From contig CAJTYS010000064.1 of assembly GCA_910583765.1 (NCBI GenBank), positions 1-16,536 of the forward strand: a stretch of DNA of 16,536 nt, in the 5' to 3' direction. Shown here piece by piece: positions 1-7,626 of the stretch. The translations under genes were made by a program, and so were the position numbers. This DNA is from an uncultured Eubacteriales bacterium. Its GTDB lineage: Bacteria > Bacillota > Clostridia > Peptostreptococcales > Anaerovoracaceae. The notes below the pieces were generated by a model that had not been told where the DNA came from, searched no databases, and saw only the letters and a program-made list of their open reading frames with translations. Positions within the stretch are counted from its first letter, which is position 1. Each line of letters opens with the position of its first letter.

Positions 1-53
<53 letters not shown>

Positions 54-361
54 AAAATTCTAATGAGTTTATCCATGACATTCAAGTCCTTTTTTCCAAA
101 AATTGATTTTAACGTATGCCCATTCTACCACATGTGTGCGGGACAATTCAAGAGTTTCCCGTATATTTTTTTGCCCATGCAGTGTACTTCCATGAAAAAC
201 CGTACAGATAATCCTTGTTTCATCTTTCTGGAAAATGGAAAAACAATAGGGAATTAAGCTGTCCTGCGGCGACCGATCAACGATGCGGCACCGATGTCAC
301 ATCATTGAAAAAATTCCATCTCCTGATCGCCGCAAGATGCGTGTTATGAAAAATTCACTCA
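54..361. other. Intergenic stretch, no convincing gene
   Basis: About 300 bases of moderately AT-rich DNA. The short open frames here (for example a 64-codon frame at 63-257) resemble nothing I recognise, and I see no convincing ribosome-binding site. The only structure seen is the imperfect inverted repeat at 265-334, listed separately. Confidence 0.6.
265..334. repeat. Imperfect inverted repeat
   Basis: TGCGGCGA at 265-272 is exactly complementary to TCGCCGCA at 327-334. If a three-base CCG bulge is allowed on the left, the pairing extends to TCA/TGA (277-279 with 324-326). The spacer is about 45 bases. Neither strand has a U-run next to the arm, so a Rho-independent terminator is unlikely. 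It could be the edge of a decayed element or chance. Confidence 0.35.
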
Positions 362-721
362 TTATGCGTACTGTTCGTAATAGGCCTTGGCTTCCTTCTC
401 ACTCAAATCAAAGCGCCTTTCCAGCTTTCTCAAAATCTTTTCTTTTGAAAAACCTTCTTCGCAATAGTCCAACACCAAGCTTGAGATGCCCTTTTCCAAG
501 CCTTCTTCTCTCGCTTCATCCACCCTGACCTTCAACAATTCTTCGTAAGTGATGTTAAAAAAATCCATCCCGTAAACCTCTTCCCTCCCTTCCAACTCCA
601 AAAACATTGCCAAAGCCCCTTGACAGCCTGCCTCGGAAAGGATAAGGTGAACTTTATCAAAGCCGGCAAACGCACAAAACAACAGCAGAAAGACCAGCGT
701 TTTCCCGCAAAACACTGGCAT
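362..721 (-). CDS. Small protein or remnant resembling the C-terminus of an Rpn/PD-(D/E)XK nuclease family protein
   Basis: The longest frame is 119 residues. Its second half (about 52-119) has the acidic, Glu/Arg-rich helix (VDEAREEGLEKG) followed by a short helical tail (EEGFSKEKILRKLERRF) typical of C-termini of Rpn-like nuclease/transposase proteins in Clostridia. No nuclease core (the D...ExQ motif) is present, and the first 50 residues look like low-quality sequence. The ATG at 721 has AAAGG directly against it, which is poor spacing. An internal ATG at 568, preceded by AGAGG with 8 bases between, would give a 68-residue protein made only of the recognisable part. It may be a decayed rpn gene or a free-standing C-terminal module. 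Family assignment is by eye. Confidence 0.45.
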   Translation of the reverse strand: MPVFCGKTLVFLLLFCAFAGFDKVHLILSEAGCQGALAMFLELEGREEVYGMDFFNITYEELLKVRVDEAREEGLEKGISSLVLDYCEEGFSKEKILRKLERRFDLSEKEAKAYYEQYA

Positions 722-786
722 CCTTTAATTCATTTTTAATTTGCGGGCCCTAAAATATCGTGTAATAGGAAAAGGAGTGAGCAGCC

Positions 787-1461
787 ATGCGCCTGTTGAT
801 CGCAGAAGACGAAAAAAATCTGAACAAGATCCTAGCCCAGCACTTGAAAGACAGCGGCTATACGGTAGATGCCTGTTTTGATGGGGAGGAAGCCCTGGAC
901 TACATTGCCATGACGGATTATGACGCAGTGATTTTGGATATTATGATGCCCAAAATAGACGGCCTGGAAGTTTTGAAGAAAATCCGCAGGCAGAACATGG
1001 ATGTTCCTGTCCTGTTCCTTACGGCTCGCGACAGCATTGCTGACAGAGTGGCGGGGCTGGATCTGGGTGCGGACGATTACCTGACGAAGCCCTTTGCTTT
1101 TGAAGAACTTTTGGCCCGCATTCGGGTGCTGGTCCGCAAGCGCACTGGGAACAAAACCAATGTTTATACCCTAGCTGATCTGACAGTGGACACCCAAAAG
1201 AGAGAAGTAAAACGAGGAGAAACCCTGATTTCCCTTTCTTCCAGAGAGTTCGCCATACTGGAATACATGATCATGAACAAAAATATCGTGCTCAGTCGGG
1301 ACAATCTGGAGCGCCATGTGTGGAATTACGATTATGAAGGCTCTTCCAATATGATCGATGTGTACATCCGATATTTGCGTAAAAAAATCGACGAGGCCTT
1401 TTGCCCTAAATTGATCCATACAGTGCGGGGCGCAGGTTATGTGCTAAAGGTAGAAAAATGA
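787..1461 (+). CDS. OmpR/PhoB-family response regulator
   Basis: A 224-residue DNA-binding response regulator, the usual length for the family. The receiver domain (about 1-112) has the acidic pocket in LIAEDE, the phospho-acceptor Asp51 in VILDIMMP and the conserved Lys101 in LTKPF. A winged-helix DNA-binding domain follows (about 128-222), ending in the typical VRGAGYVL wing. The start at 787 is supported by an AAAGGAG ribosome-binding site at about 771-778. The stop overlaps the start of the histidine kinase (ATGA at 1458-1461), so the two are translationally coupled and form a two-component pair. The target genes are unknown; the PepSY gene behind the pair suggests envelope sensing. Confidence 0.95.
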   Translation: MRLLIAEDEKNLNKILAQHLKDSGYTVDACFDGEEALDYIAMTDYDAVILDIMMPKIDGLEVLKKIRRQNMDVPVLFLTARDSIADRVAGLDLGADDYLTKPFAFEELLARIRVLVRKRTGNKTNVYTLADLTVDTQKREVKRGETLISLSSREFAILEYMIMNKNIVLSRDNLERHVWNYDYEGSSNMIDVYIRYLRKKIDEAFCPKLIHTVRGAGYVLKVEK

Positions 1462-2840
1462 AACAAAAACGGTTCTCCATTAAGACCAGAGTGACGATCT
1501 GGTACGTGTTTTTCCTGGTCCTGTTAGTTTCCATAGTGTTTTTTTCACTGCTGTACATGAGCAATCGGTTGATCCAAAACAATATCAAAAGCGATTTGGT
1601 CACGGTGGTGGAAAACAGCCTGCGGGACGTGCTCGTTGAAGGAGAAAAACTGGAAATCGATGACGATATGGTCAACTATTGGGATGGCATTTACGTACTC
1701 ATCTATCAGGAAAACAACTTTATTGTCACCGGTGAATTGCCGGAAGGCATCGCCCATGAGATCCCCTTTGTCGCGGATCAAGTGCGCCGGATCGAGGACA
1801 GCGAGAAATCCTTTTACGTATACGACCATCCCATTGGCACCGCGGATTCCAATGATGTATGGATCCGCGGCATCACGAAGGCAGGCATGGCCGCAGCTGA
1901 CCCAGGCGCGGCGTTCATGCTCAAGCTTTTTCTCATCTGCCTGCCTCTATTGATCCTGCTTGCTGCTGCTGGCGGCTATTCCATTACCAAGCGGGCCTTC
2001 CGGCCAGTTTCTCAGATCACGGAAACAGCCAGGGACATCGCGGACCGGACAGATCTTTCCCAGCGCATTGGCCTGGGTTCAGATGGATATTCAAAGGATG
2101 AAATCTATCACCTTGCGTCTATCTTTGATAAAATGCTGGATCGGCTGGAAAGCTCTTTTGAAGCCGAAAAACAATTTTCCAACGATGCTTCTCACGAGCT
2201 GCGGACGCCTTTATCCGTTATCATGGCACAATGCGAATACGCCTTGAAAAAAACTGATACTTTGGAAGAGGCGCAAGCGGCCCTGGAAGTGATCCTGGGC
2301 CAATCGAAGAAAATGTCCGCCCTGATCAGTCAGCTGCTGACCCTTGCCCGAGCCGATCAGGGGACCATCAAACTCCAGTTGGAAGAGCTATGTGTCAGCG
2401 ACCTGGCATCCATGGCCGCCCTGGAGCAAGAAGACGCCGCGGCCCAGCGCAAGATCCAGATCCAGCAGGAGATTGAACCGGATATCCTGTGGCGAGTGGA
2501 TGAAACTCTGTTTCTGCGGCTTTGGATCAACCTGATCTCCAACAGCATCAAATACGGAAAAGAGGGCGGCTTTGTCCGCATTGTCTTAAAGCAAGCAGAT
2601 GATTTTCTCTTGGGGCAGGTAATCGATGACGGCATTGGCATCAGCCCCGAAGAGCTTCCGAAAATATGGGACCGCTTTTATCAGGCTAATCCATCCAGGA
2701 GCGATGAAAACAGCGCAGGCCTGGGGCTTTCCATGGTAAAGTGGATTGTTTCCGCTCATAACGGGACGATCTCCGTGAACAGTGTTTTAAATGAAGGAAG
2801 CGAATTCACATTCAGGCTTCCTGTTGATATGGATTTATAA
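1458..2840 (+). CDS. Membrane sensor histidine kinase
   Basis: A 460-residue class I sensor kinase. The first transmembrane helix (about 13-34) and the second (about 154-176) enclose an extracytoplasmic sensor loop of roughly 115 residues. A HAMP linker (about 177-233) leads to the dimerisation domain, with phospho-acceptor His246 in ASHELRTPLS. The ATPase domain (about 345-455) shows the N box (Asn362 in NLISNSIKYG), the G1 box DDGIGI, the F box RFYQ and the G2 box GLGLSMVKWIV. All catalytic motifs are intact. Its start overlaps the stop of the response regulator, and the PepSY gene begins 16 bases after its stop. The ligand is unknown; a PepSY partner suggests signals at the outer face of the membrane. 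Confidence 0.95.
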   Translation: MKQKRFSIKTRVTIWYVFFLVLLVSIVFFSLLYMSNRLIQNNIKSDLVTVVENSLRDVLVEGEKLEIDDDMVNYWDGIYVLIYQENNFIVTGELPEGIAHEIPFVADQVRRIEDSEKSFYVYDHPIGTADSNDVWIRGITKAGMAAADPGAAFMLKLFLICLPLLILLAAAGGYSITKRAFRPVSQITETARDIADRTDLSQRIGLGSDGYSKDEIYHLASIFDKMLDRLESSFEAEKQFSNDASHELRTPLSVIMAQCEYALKKTDTLEEAQAALEVILGQSKKMSALISQLLTLARADQGTIKLQLEELCVSDLASMAALEQEDAAAQRKIQIQQEIEPDILWRVDETLFLRLWINLISNSIKYGKEGGFVRIVLKQADDFLLGQVIDDGIGISPEELPKIWDRFYQANPSRSDENSAGLGLSMVKWIVSAHNGTISVNSVLNEGSEFTFRLPVDMDL

Positions 2841-2856
2841 AAGGAGCGTAAAAAAT

Positions 2857-3564
2857 ATGAAAGAAATGATCATCAAACACAAGATCCCTATTATCATCCT
2901 TGCGGCGGTTCTGCTGGCTGCCATAGGCTTTGCCGCTGGAATGCTGGCAAAAACCTCCCTTGCCAAAGACGGCGACTACATTGGCGCGGAAAAGGCCAGG
3001 ACCATTGCCCTGGAAAGCGTAGGCGTTTCTTCAGAAAAGGCGGTGTTCACAAAGACTGAGATGGATGAAGACGATGGGACCCCTGCCTATGAAATCGAGT
3101 TTTATACAGGGGTCAACGAATACGAATTTGAAATCAGCGCTCTGACCGGAGAGATCCTAGAGAAGAAAAGCGAAGCCATTTATTCAGGCGATGCCTCTCA
3201 GCCATCCTCTGGGCAGCCTGCGCAGACTCTGGAAAGCACCGAACAGACAGCCGCTCCCCAACCGCAGGAGCAGGATGCTTTACCAGCTGATTCCACCAAC
3301 TACATTGGCATTGACAAGGCAAAAACCATTGCCCTGAACCAAGCCGGAGTTTCCCCTTCCAATGCCACTTTCACTAAGGCGCATCTGGATTCTGACGATG
3401 GCACGCGGATCTATGAAATCGAGTTCGTTACCCAAGACATGGAATACGACTGTGAGATCCACGCTTATACTGGCGAAGTCCTTGACTGCTGCACAGAACA
3501 GCTAAATTGTCTTGGCAACGGACCGCATCATGGTGCTCACCACGATTGGAACTGTTGGAACTAG
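2857..3564 (+). CDS. Membrane-anchored double-PepSY domain protein with Cys/His-rich tail
   Basis: I place the start at the ATG at 2857, behind AAGGAG at 2841-2846; a start at 2791 would lie inside the kinase gene. The 235-residue product has one N-terminal transmembrane anchor (about 9-31) with the rest outside the cytoplasm. Two PepSY-like domains repeat the same pattern (about 41-100 and 150-210): YIG-x-x-KA-x-TIAL, then a DDGT segment, YEIEF and TGE. They are joined by a Ser/Gln/Pro/Ala-rich linker, so the domain was probably duplicated internally. The last 26 residues contain Cys211, Cys212, Cys218, Cys233 and two His-His pairs (224/225 and 228/229), unlike the rest of the protein and suggestive of metal binding. 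PepSY domains are known as inhibitory or sensory modules; here one probably modulates the adjacent kinase. Confidence 0.88.
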   Translation: MKEMIIKHKIPIIILAAVLLAAIGFAAGMLAKTSLAKDGDYIGAEKARTIALESVGVSSEKAVFTKTEMDEDDGTPAYEIEFYTGVNEYEFEISALTGEILEKKSEAIYSGDASQPSSGQPAQTLESTEQTAAPQPQEQDALPADSTNYIGIDKAKTIALNQAGVSPSNATFTKAHLDSDDGTRIYEIEFVTQDMEYDCEIHAYTGEVLDCCTEQLNCLGNGPHHGAHHDWNCWN

Positions 3565-3567
3565 ACA

Positions 3568-3634
3568 GAGGGCTGATCAGTTATTTTCCCTCGGCTTTAC
3601 ACAGGACAGCGCGCATTGCCGCTTTGCGCATTTT
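3568..3634 (+). terminator. Weak hairpins after the two-component operon, possible terminator
   Basis: Two short stems follow the PepSY gene: GAGGG at 3568-3572 with CCCTC at 3588-3592, and GCGCA at 3611-3615 with TGCGC at 3625-3629, the latter followed by ATTTTC. Both stems have only 5 bp, so this is a weak candidate for the end of the operon. Confidence 0.3.
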
Positions 3635-3681
3635 CAAAACAAGCCCTAAATTCTCTCCCTAATATTTAGTAAAATTTCTGT

Positions 3682-3710
3682 TTGCTTTTTCGATCCAAGG
3701 GGTATAGGAT
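3682..3710 (+). promoter_or_regulatory. Possible sigma-A promoter for the flavodiiron gene
   Basis: TTGCTT at 3682-3687 and TAGGAT at 3705-3710 are 17 bases apart, about 45 bases ahead of the gene's start. Each hexamer matches the consensus only partly, so this is a tentative placement. Confidence 0.28.
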
Positions 3711-3753
3711 AGATGTGTAGATATACGGGAAAACTAATTTGGGAGGTAATTAT

Positions 3754-6291
3754 ATGAAGACACTGAAATTAAAGGACGGGCTCTATTGGACTGGTATCCT
3801 CGACCCTCAGCTGCGGGTATTCGATATCATCATGAACACCGAATATGGGACCAGCTACAATTCCTACCTGTTGAAAGGCTCAAACAAGACCGCGCTCTTT
3901 GAGACTGCCAAGTACAAATGCATGGACGAGTATTTGGACAAGCTCACATCTCTCATTGACATTAAAGATATTGATTATATTATCGTGGATCACACGGAGC
4001 CAGACCACGCGGGTTCCGCAGAAAAACTCATTGAACTGAATCCGGCCATCAAATTAGTGGGAACAGCCACTGCCATCAGTTTCATGAAAGAAATCTGCAA
4101 CACGGATTTTGCCTCTGTGATCGTAAAGGAAGGAGACACATTGTCTCTGGGGGACAAGACACTGCGCTTCCTTGCCGCGCCGAACCTGCATTGGCCGGAC
4201 GCCATGTACACCTATGTGGAGGAAGACAAGGTCCTGCTGACTTGCGACTCTTTTGGCGCGCATTACAGCCTGGATGACGTGCTCAGCTCCAAAATCACGG
4301 ATCAGGACGCTTACATGAGCGCGCTTCGTTATTACTTTGACAATATCATGGGACCGTTCAAGCCTTATGTGCTGAAAGCCATCGATAAGATCCAGGATCT
4401 GGATATTGACATGGTATGCCCTGGACACGGCCCTGTTTTAGATCAGGATCCGTGGAAAATCATCAATACTTACAAAGAATGGTCCACAGAGACAAATCCA
4501 AACACCAAGAAAACCGTGGTCATCCCTTATGTGGCGGCTTATGGCTACACTGGGACTCTGGCACAGGAGATCACAGAAGGGATCAAAGCCGCTGGAGACA
4601 TTGAGGTGAAGCTCTTTGACATGGTGGAATCTGATCAGGCTCAGGTTCTGGGTGAAATCTACTGGGCTGACGGCATTCTCTTTGGAACACCAACCATTCT
4701 GGGAGAAGCCTTAAAGCCAATCTGGGATCTGACCACATCTATTTTCCCTGTGCTCCATGGCGGGAAGATCGCTTCTGCCTTTGGTTCTTATGGTTGGAGC
4801 GGAGAAGGCGTGCCGCATATAATCGAACGGCTCAAGCAGCTGCGCATGAAGGTCTATGGAAACGGTCTGCGGGTGCGTTTCAAACCATCAGAAAGCCAGC
4901 TGGCGGACGCCTATGAATTTGGCTACAATTTCGGACGTTCTGTCCTAGAAGGCGCAATCGTGGAAACAGAACCTGCTCCATCTGGAAAGAGACGTTGGAA
5001 ATGCCTTGTTTGCGGCGAGATCATCGAAGGCCCGAATCCGCCTGAAAGCTGTCCGATCTGCGGCGTGGGTCCAGAACAATTCGTGGAAGTGCCTTATGAA
5101 GAAGTGACTTACTCTTCCACTGCCAACGATCACATCGTAGTCGTGGGCGGCGGCATTGCAGGACTTGCTGCTTGTGAAGAGATCAGAAAGAGAAACACGG
5201 TCTGCTCCATTGAACTGATCTCTGATGAAGACACATTCTGCTACAATCGTCCAATGCTGACTAAAGGGATCCTCTCCGAGTTCGATACTCTGAACTTCTT
5301 TACAAAGCAATTGGATTGGTATCAGGAAAATCAGATTAAACTGACCCTTGGCACAGGAGTGGAAGGCATTGACACGAGCGCGAAAAAACTGCAGCTGTCT
5401 GACGGAACGGACCGCAGCTATGATAAATTAATCCTGGCCACTGGCGCGGAATGCAATGTTCCTCCAATCAAAGGAGCGGACAGCAGCAATGTTTACACCA
5501 TCCGCAAACTTGCTGACGCAAATGCGATCCGTGAACGCATCGATCAGGTGACGGATGTTGCTCTGATCGGCGGCGGCGTGCTGGGTCTGGAGGCCGCATG
5601 GGAATTCCGCAGGGCTGGCAAAAATGTCACCATCTTGGAAGTCGCTGATGGCCTGATGAAAAACCAGCTGGATGGAAACGCGTCTCAGCTGGTGAAAGAG
5701 GCCGCAGAGAAATCCGGCATCGCAGTCCTGACTCAGGTAAAAATCGATCAGATCACAGAGTCCGGCGTTGAGCTGGCTGATGGCACGAAGGTAGCAGGAC
5801 AGCTGGTCATCATCTCCGCGGGCACCAAGCCAAATGCCGCAATTGCTGTGAACGCAGGCATTGACGGAGATCGCTGGATCAATGTGAATGAAAAAATGGA
5901 GACAAGCGTAAATGATGTTTATGCTTGTGGTGATGTGGCTATGTGCAATGGCACCAGCGTGGGCATTTGGAGCCAGGGCCTGGAAATGGGTAAAGTCGCA
6001 GGCGCCAACGCTGCTGGCGATGAAGTGACGTACAAACCAGTGACGCCTTCCAATTCCTACAGCGGCATGGGCATCCATCTCTTTGCCATCGGGGACAATG
6101 GCAAGAAGGATGGGCAGATTTATAAAGCCATTCAATTGTCTGATCCGCACAAAGGCATTTACAAGGCACTGTATTTTGTTAACAATCGTTTCACTGGCGG
6201 TATCCTGGTGGGCGATGTGACCGCTTCTGCGAAGCTGCTGGAAGCTTACGAGAAAAAGCTGACCTATACGGACGTCATGGAAGTCCTCTAG
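3754..6291 (+). CDS. Multidomain flavodiiron protein fused to rubredoxin and NAD(P)H:rubredoxin oxidoreductase
   Basis: The start at 3754 has GGGAGG 7 bases upstream (3741-3746); a TTG at 3739 would overlap that site. The 845-residue protein has three modules. Residues 1-about 395 are the flavodiiron core: a metallo-beta-lactamase-like diiron domain with ligands His80, Glu82, Asp84, His146, Asp165 and His225 (and His85 in the same motif), then an FMN-binding flavodoxin domain from about 255. Residues 413-447 are a rubredoxin with Cys417, Cys420, Cys433 and Cys436, only 12 residues between the pairs (short-spaced). Residues 460-845 are an FAD/NAD(P) oxidoreductase with GGGIAG at 465-470, GGGVLG at 606-611 and the FAD motif CGD at 725-727. 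Such fusions (called class F in Clostridioides difficile, from memory) pass electrons from NADH to reduce O2 to water, or NO, in the cytoplasm. All redox motifs are intact. Confidence 0.95.
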   Translation: MKTLKLKDGLYWTGILDPQLRVFDIIMNTEYGTSYNSYLLKGSNKTALFETAKYKCMDEYLDKLTSLIDIKDIDYIIVDHTEPDHAGSAEKLIELNPAIKLVGTATAISFMKEICNTDFASVIVKEGDTLSLGDKTLRFLAAPNLHWPDAMYTYVEEDKVLLTCDSFGAHYSLDDVLSSKITDQDAYMSALRYYFDNIMGPFKPYVLKAIDKIQDLDIDMVCPGHGPVLDQDPWKIINTYKEWSTETNPNTKKTVVIPYVAAYGYTGTLAQEITEGIKAAGDIEVKLFDMVESDQAQVLGEIYWADGILFGTPTILGEALKPIWDLTTSIFPVLHGGKIASAFGSYGWSGEGVPHIIERLKQLRMKVYGNGLRVRFKPSESQLADAYEFGYNFGRSVLEGAIVETEPAPSGKRRWKCLVCGEIIEGPNPPESCPICGVGPEQFVEVPYEEVTYSSTANDHIVVVGGGIAGLAACEEIRKRNTVCSIELISDEDTFCYNRPMLTKGILSEFDTLNFFTKQLDWYQENQIKLTLGTGVEGIDTSAKKLQLSDGTDRSYDKLILATGAECNVPPIKGADSSNVYTIRKLADANAIRERIDQVTDVALIGGGVLGLEAAWEFRRAGKNVTILEVADGLMKNQLDGNASQLVKEAAEKSGIAVLTQVKIDQITESGVELADGTKVAGQLVIISAGTKPNAAIAVNAGIDGDRWINVNEKMETSVNDVYACGDVAMCNGTSVGIWSQGLEMGKVAGANAAGDEVTYKPVTPSNSYSGMGIHLFAIGDNGKKDGQIYKAIQLSDPHKGIYKALYFVNNRFTGGILVGDVTASAKLLEAYEKKLTYTDVMEVL

Positions 6292-6350
6292 GCTGTTGTT
6301 TATGACAGAAAAAAATAGGCGCGCATAGGCCTGTTTTATAGAACTAGATC

Positions 6351-6431
6351 CATGTATCCTCCGAAAACGGTACGTTTCCATGTATAGATTCATATACATG
6401 TTAGAAACAGCTGGTTTCGGAGGATTTTTCA
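6351..6431 (+). promoter_or_regulatory. Leader hairpin that sequesters the protease gene's ribosome-binding site
   Basis: TCCTCCGAAA (6357-6366) is a perfect 10-bp complement of TTTCGGAGGA (6415-6424), which contains the only Shine-Dalgarno site of the gene starting at 6432. The enclosed bases form a second stem: GTTTC/GAAAC (6374-6378 with 6404-6408), then an 8-bp CATGTATA/TATACATG (6379-6386 with 6393-6400) closed by a 6-base loop, with a TTA bulge. ATTTTTC follows the outer stem, so it could also act as a terminator. CATGTAT at 6351-6357 is an extra copy of the left arm of the inner stem and could compete for the same partner. Confidence 0.7.
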
Positions 6432-7520
6432 ATGCATGAGAAACGAGGGCAAGTCTGCCCGTTTATTTTATACCCCAAGCAAAAGATCGAAGATATCCAC
6501 CAATGTGTTTTAGAGAATTACGGAAAAATCAAATATGAACTTCCATTCATCAACGCTCTTTGTGTCGATATTCCGGAAAGGAAGGTCCAGACCATCAAAA
6601 CCAACCGCAGAGTGGCAATGATGGCAGAAGACATCCAGGTCTCCAAGCTTTCCATGCCCACGCAATCACTGCGAAGAGCTTCCTACCAGCCTGCGCCTAC
6701 CATGGTCTCCAAGGGAAAAGGCGTAGCTATCGCAGTGATCGATACTGGCGTGGCGCCCCATTATGACCTGATTCGTCCCATAAACCGTATCCGCGCGTTT
6801 CAGGATTTTGTAAATGGAAAAAACCGACCTTATGATGATGACGGGCATGGCACCCATGTTGCCGGAATCGCTCTAGGCAACGGATACGCGTCTGGAGCCA
6901 AAGCCCACCAAGGGACAGCTCCTGGCGCGGATCTGGTGGCGCTGAAAGCCCTGGATCAGGAAGGAAACGGCAATGCGTCCAACATCTTGGCTGCCATGCA
7001 GTGGATCTACGATAACTACAAGCACTACAACATCAAGGTCGTCAATCTGTCTCTGGGCATACGGCCCTCTGATGAAAACCAGATTGATCCATTGATGCTG
7101 GGTGCGAACGAGCTGGTCCACGCAGGTATCTGCGTCGTGGCAGCCGCGGGAAACAGCGGGCCAGGGCGGAAAACCATCACCTCGCCTGGAACCAGCCCAC
7201 TGGTGATCACAGTAGGTTCCTGTGACAACCGCCAGCGTGTCCCTGACTTCTCCAGCAGAGGGCCGACTCCCGCTGGCCAGGTCAAGCCAGACGTGGTGGC
7301 CCCTGGCGTGGACATCGTATCTCTTTCTTCCCAAAATTTGAAGGGATATGTCTCTCAATCCGGAACTTCTATGTCAGCCCCTTATGTGGCCGGACTCGCG
7401 GCATGCTACTGCGCTGAGCATCCGAAAGCGCACCCCTTTGAGGTCAAACGGTCCCTGCTTCGCTCCGCCCTGCCCATCAAGAAAACAGATCCCAATGCTC
7501 AGGGATGCGGACTGTTATGA
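6432..7520 (+). CDS. Intracellular subtilisin-like serine protease (S8 family)
   Basis: A 362-residue subtilase with an intact catalytic triad: Asp104 in IDTGVAPHYDL, His139 in DGHGTHVAG and Ser313 in GTSMSAPYVAG. The oxyanion-hole Asn241 is in AAAGNSGPG. There is no signal peptide. The first 70 or so residues resemble a short pro-domain, as in intracellular serine proteases and AprX-like enzymes, so it probably acts in the cytoplasm on damaged or regulatory proteins. The C-terminus stops soon after the catalytic domain (NAQGCGLL), without extra domains. The start at 6432 follows GGAGGA at 6419-6424, which is buried in a hairpin. The gene lies 140 bases after the flavodiiron gene in the same direction and may be partly co-transcribed with it. 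Confidence 0.93.
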   Translation: MHEKRGQVCPFILYPKQKIEDIHQCVLENYGKIKYELPFINALCVDIPERKVQTIKTNRRVAMMAEDIQVSKLSMPTQSLRRASYQPAPTMVSKGKGVAIAVIDTGVAPHYDLIRPINRIRAFQDFVNGKNRPYDDDGHGTHVAGIALGNGYASGAKAHQGTAPGADLVALKALDQEGNGNASNILAAMQWIYDNYKHYNIKVVNLSLGIRPSDENQIDPLMLGANELVHAGICVVAAAGNSGPGRKTITSPGTSPLVITVGSCDNRQRVPDFSSRGPTPAGQVKPDVVAPGVDIVSLSSQNLKGYVSQSGTSMSAPYVAGLAACYCAEHPKAHPFEVKRSLLRSALPIKKTDPNAQGCGLL

Positions 7521-7562
7521 AATCCTTAGCCAGTGGGCAGTTCCGTCCATAATACGCAAAGA

Positions 7563-7596
7563 ACCAGTCTCTTGTTGAGAGAGACTGGTCCTTATT
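7563..7596. terminator. Bidirectional terminator between convergent genes
   Basis: ACCAGTCTCT at 7563-7572 and AGAGACTGGT at 7580-7589 form a perfect 10-bp stem with a 7-base loop. On the plus strand it is followed by CCTTATT; on the minus strand by TTCTTTG. It sits between the ends of the protease gene (plus) and the M23 peptidase gene (minus), so it probably ends both, although both U-tracts are imperfect. Confidence 0.72.
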
Positions 7597-7626
7597 ATGT
7601 AGGAAATCGCGATCTGCTTTTATTCT

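Noticed and set aside
742..768. Promoter for the response regulator operon
   Set aside because: TTGCGG and a TAATAG-like box can be found at workable spacing, but both match the consensus poorly, so I do not list it.
6316..6339. Terminator directly after the flavodiiron gene
   Set aside because: The AGGC/GCCT stem near GTTTTATAG has only 4 bp; not enough to call.
5428..6432. 334-codon open frame on the minus strand
   Set aside because: It is antisense to the flavodiiron gene, whose domains and catalytic residues are unmistakable. Its protein resembles nothing known and is a codon-bias shadow.
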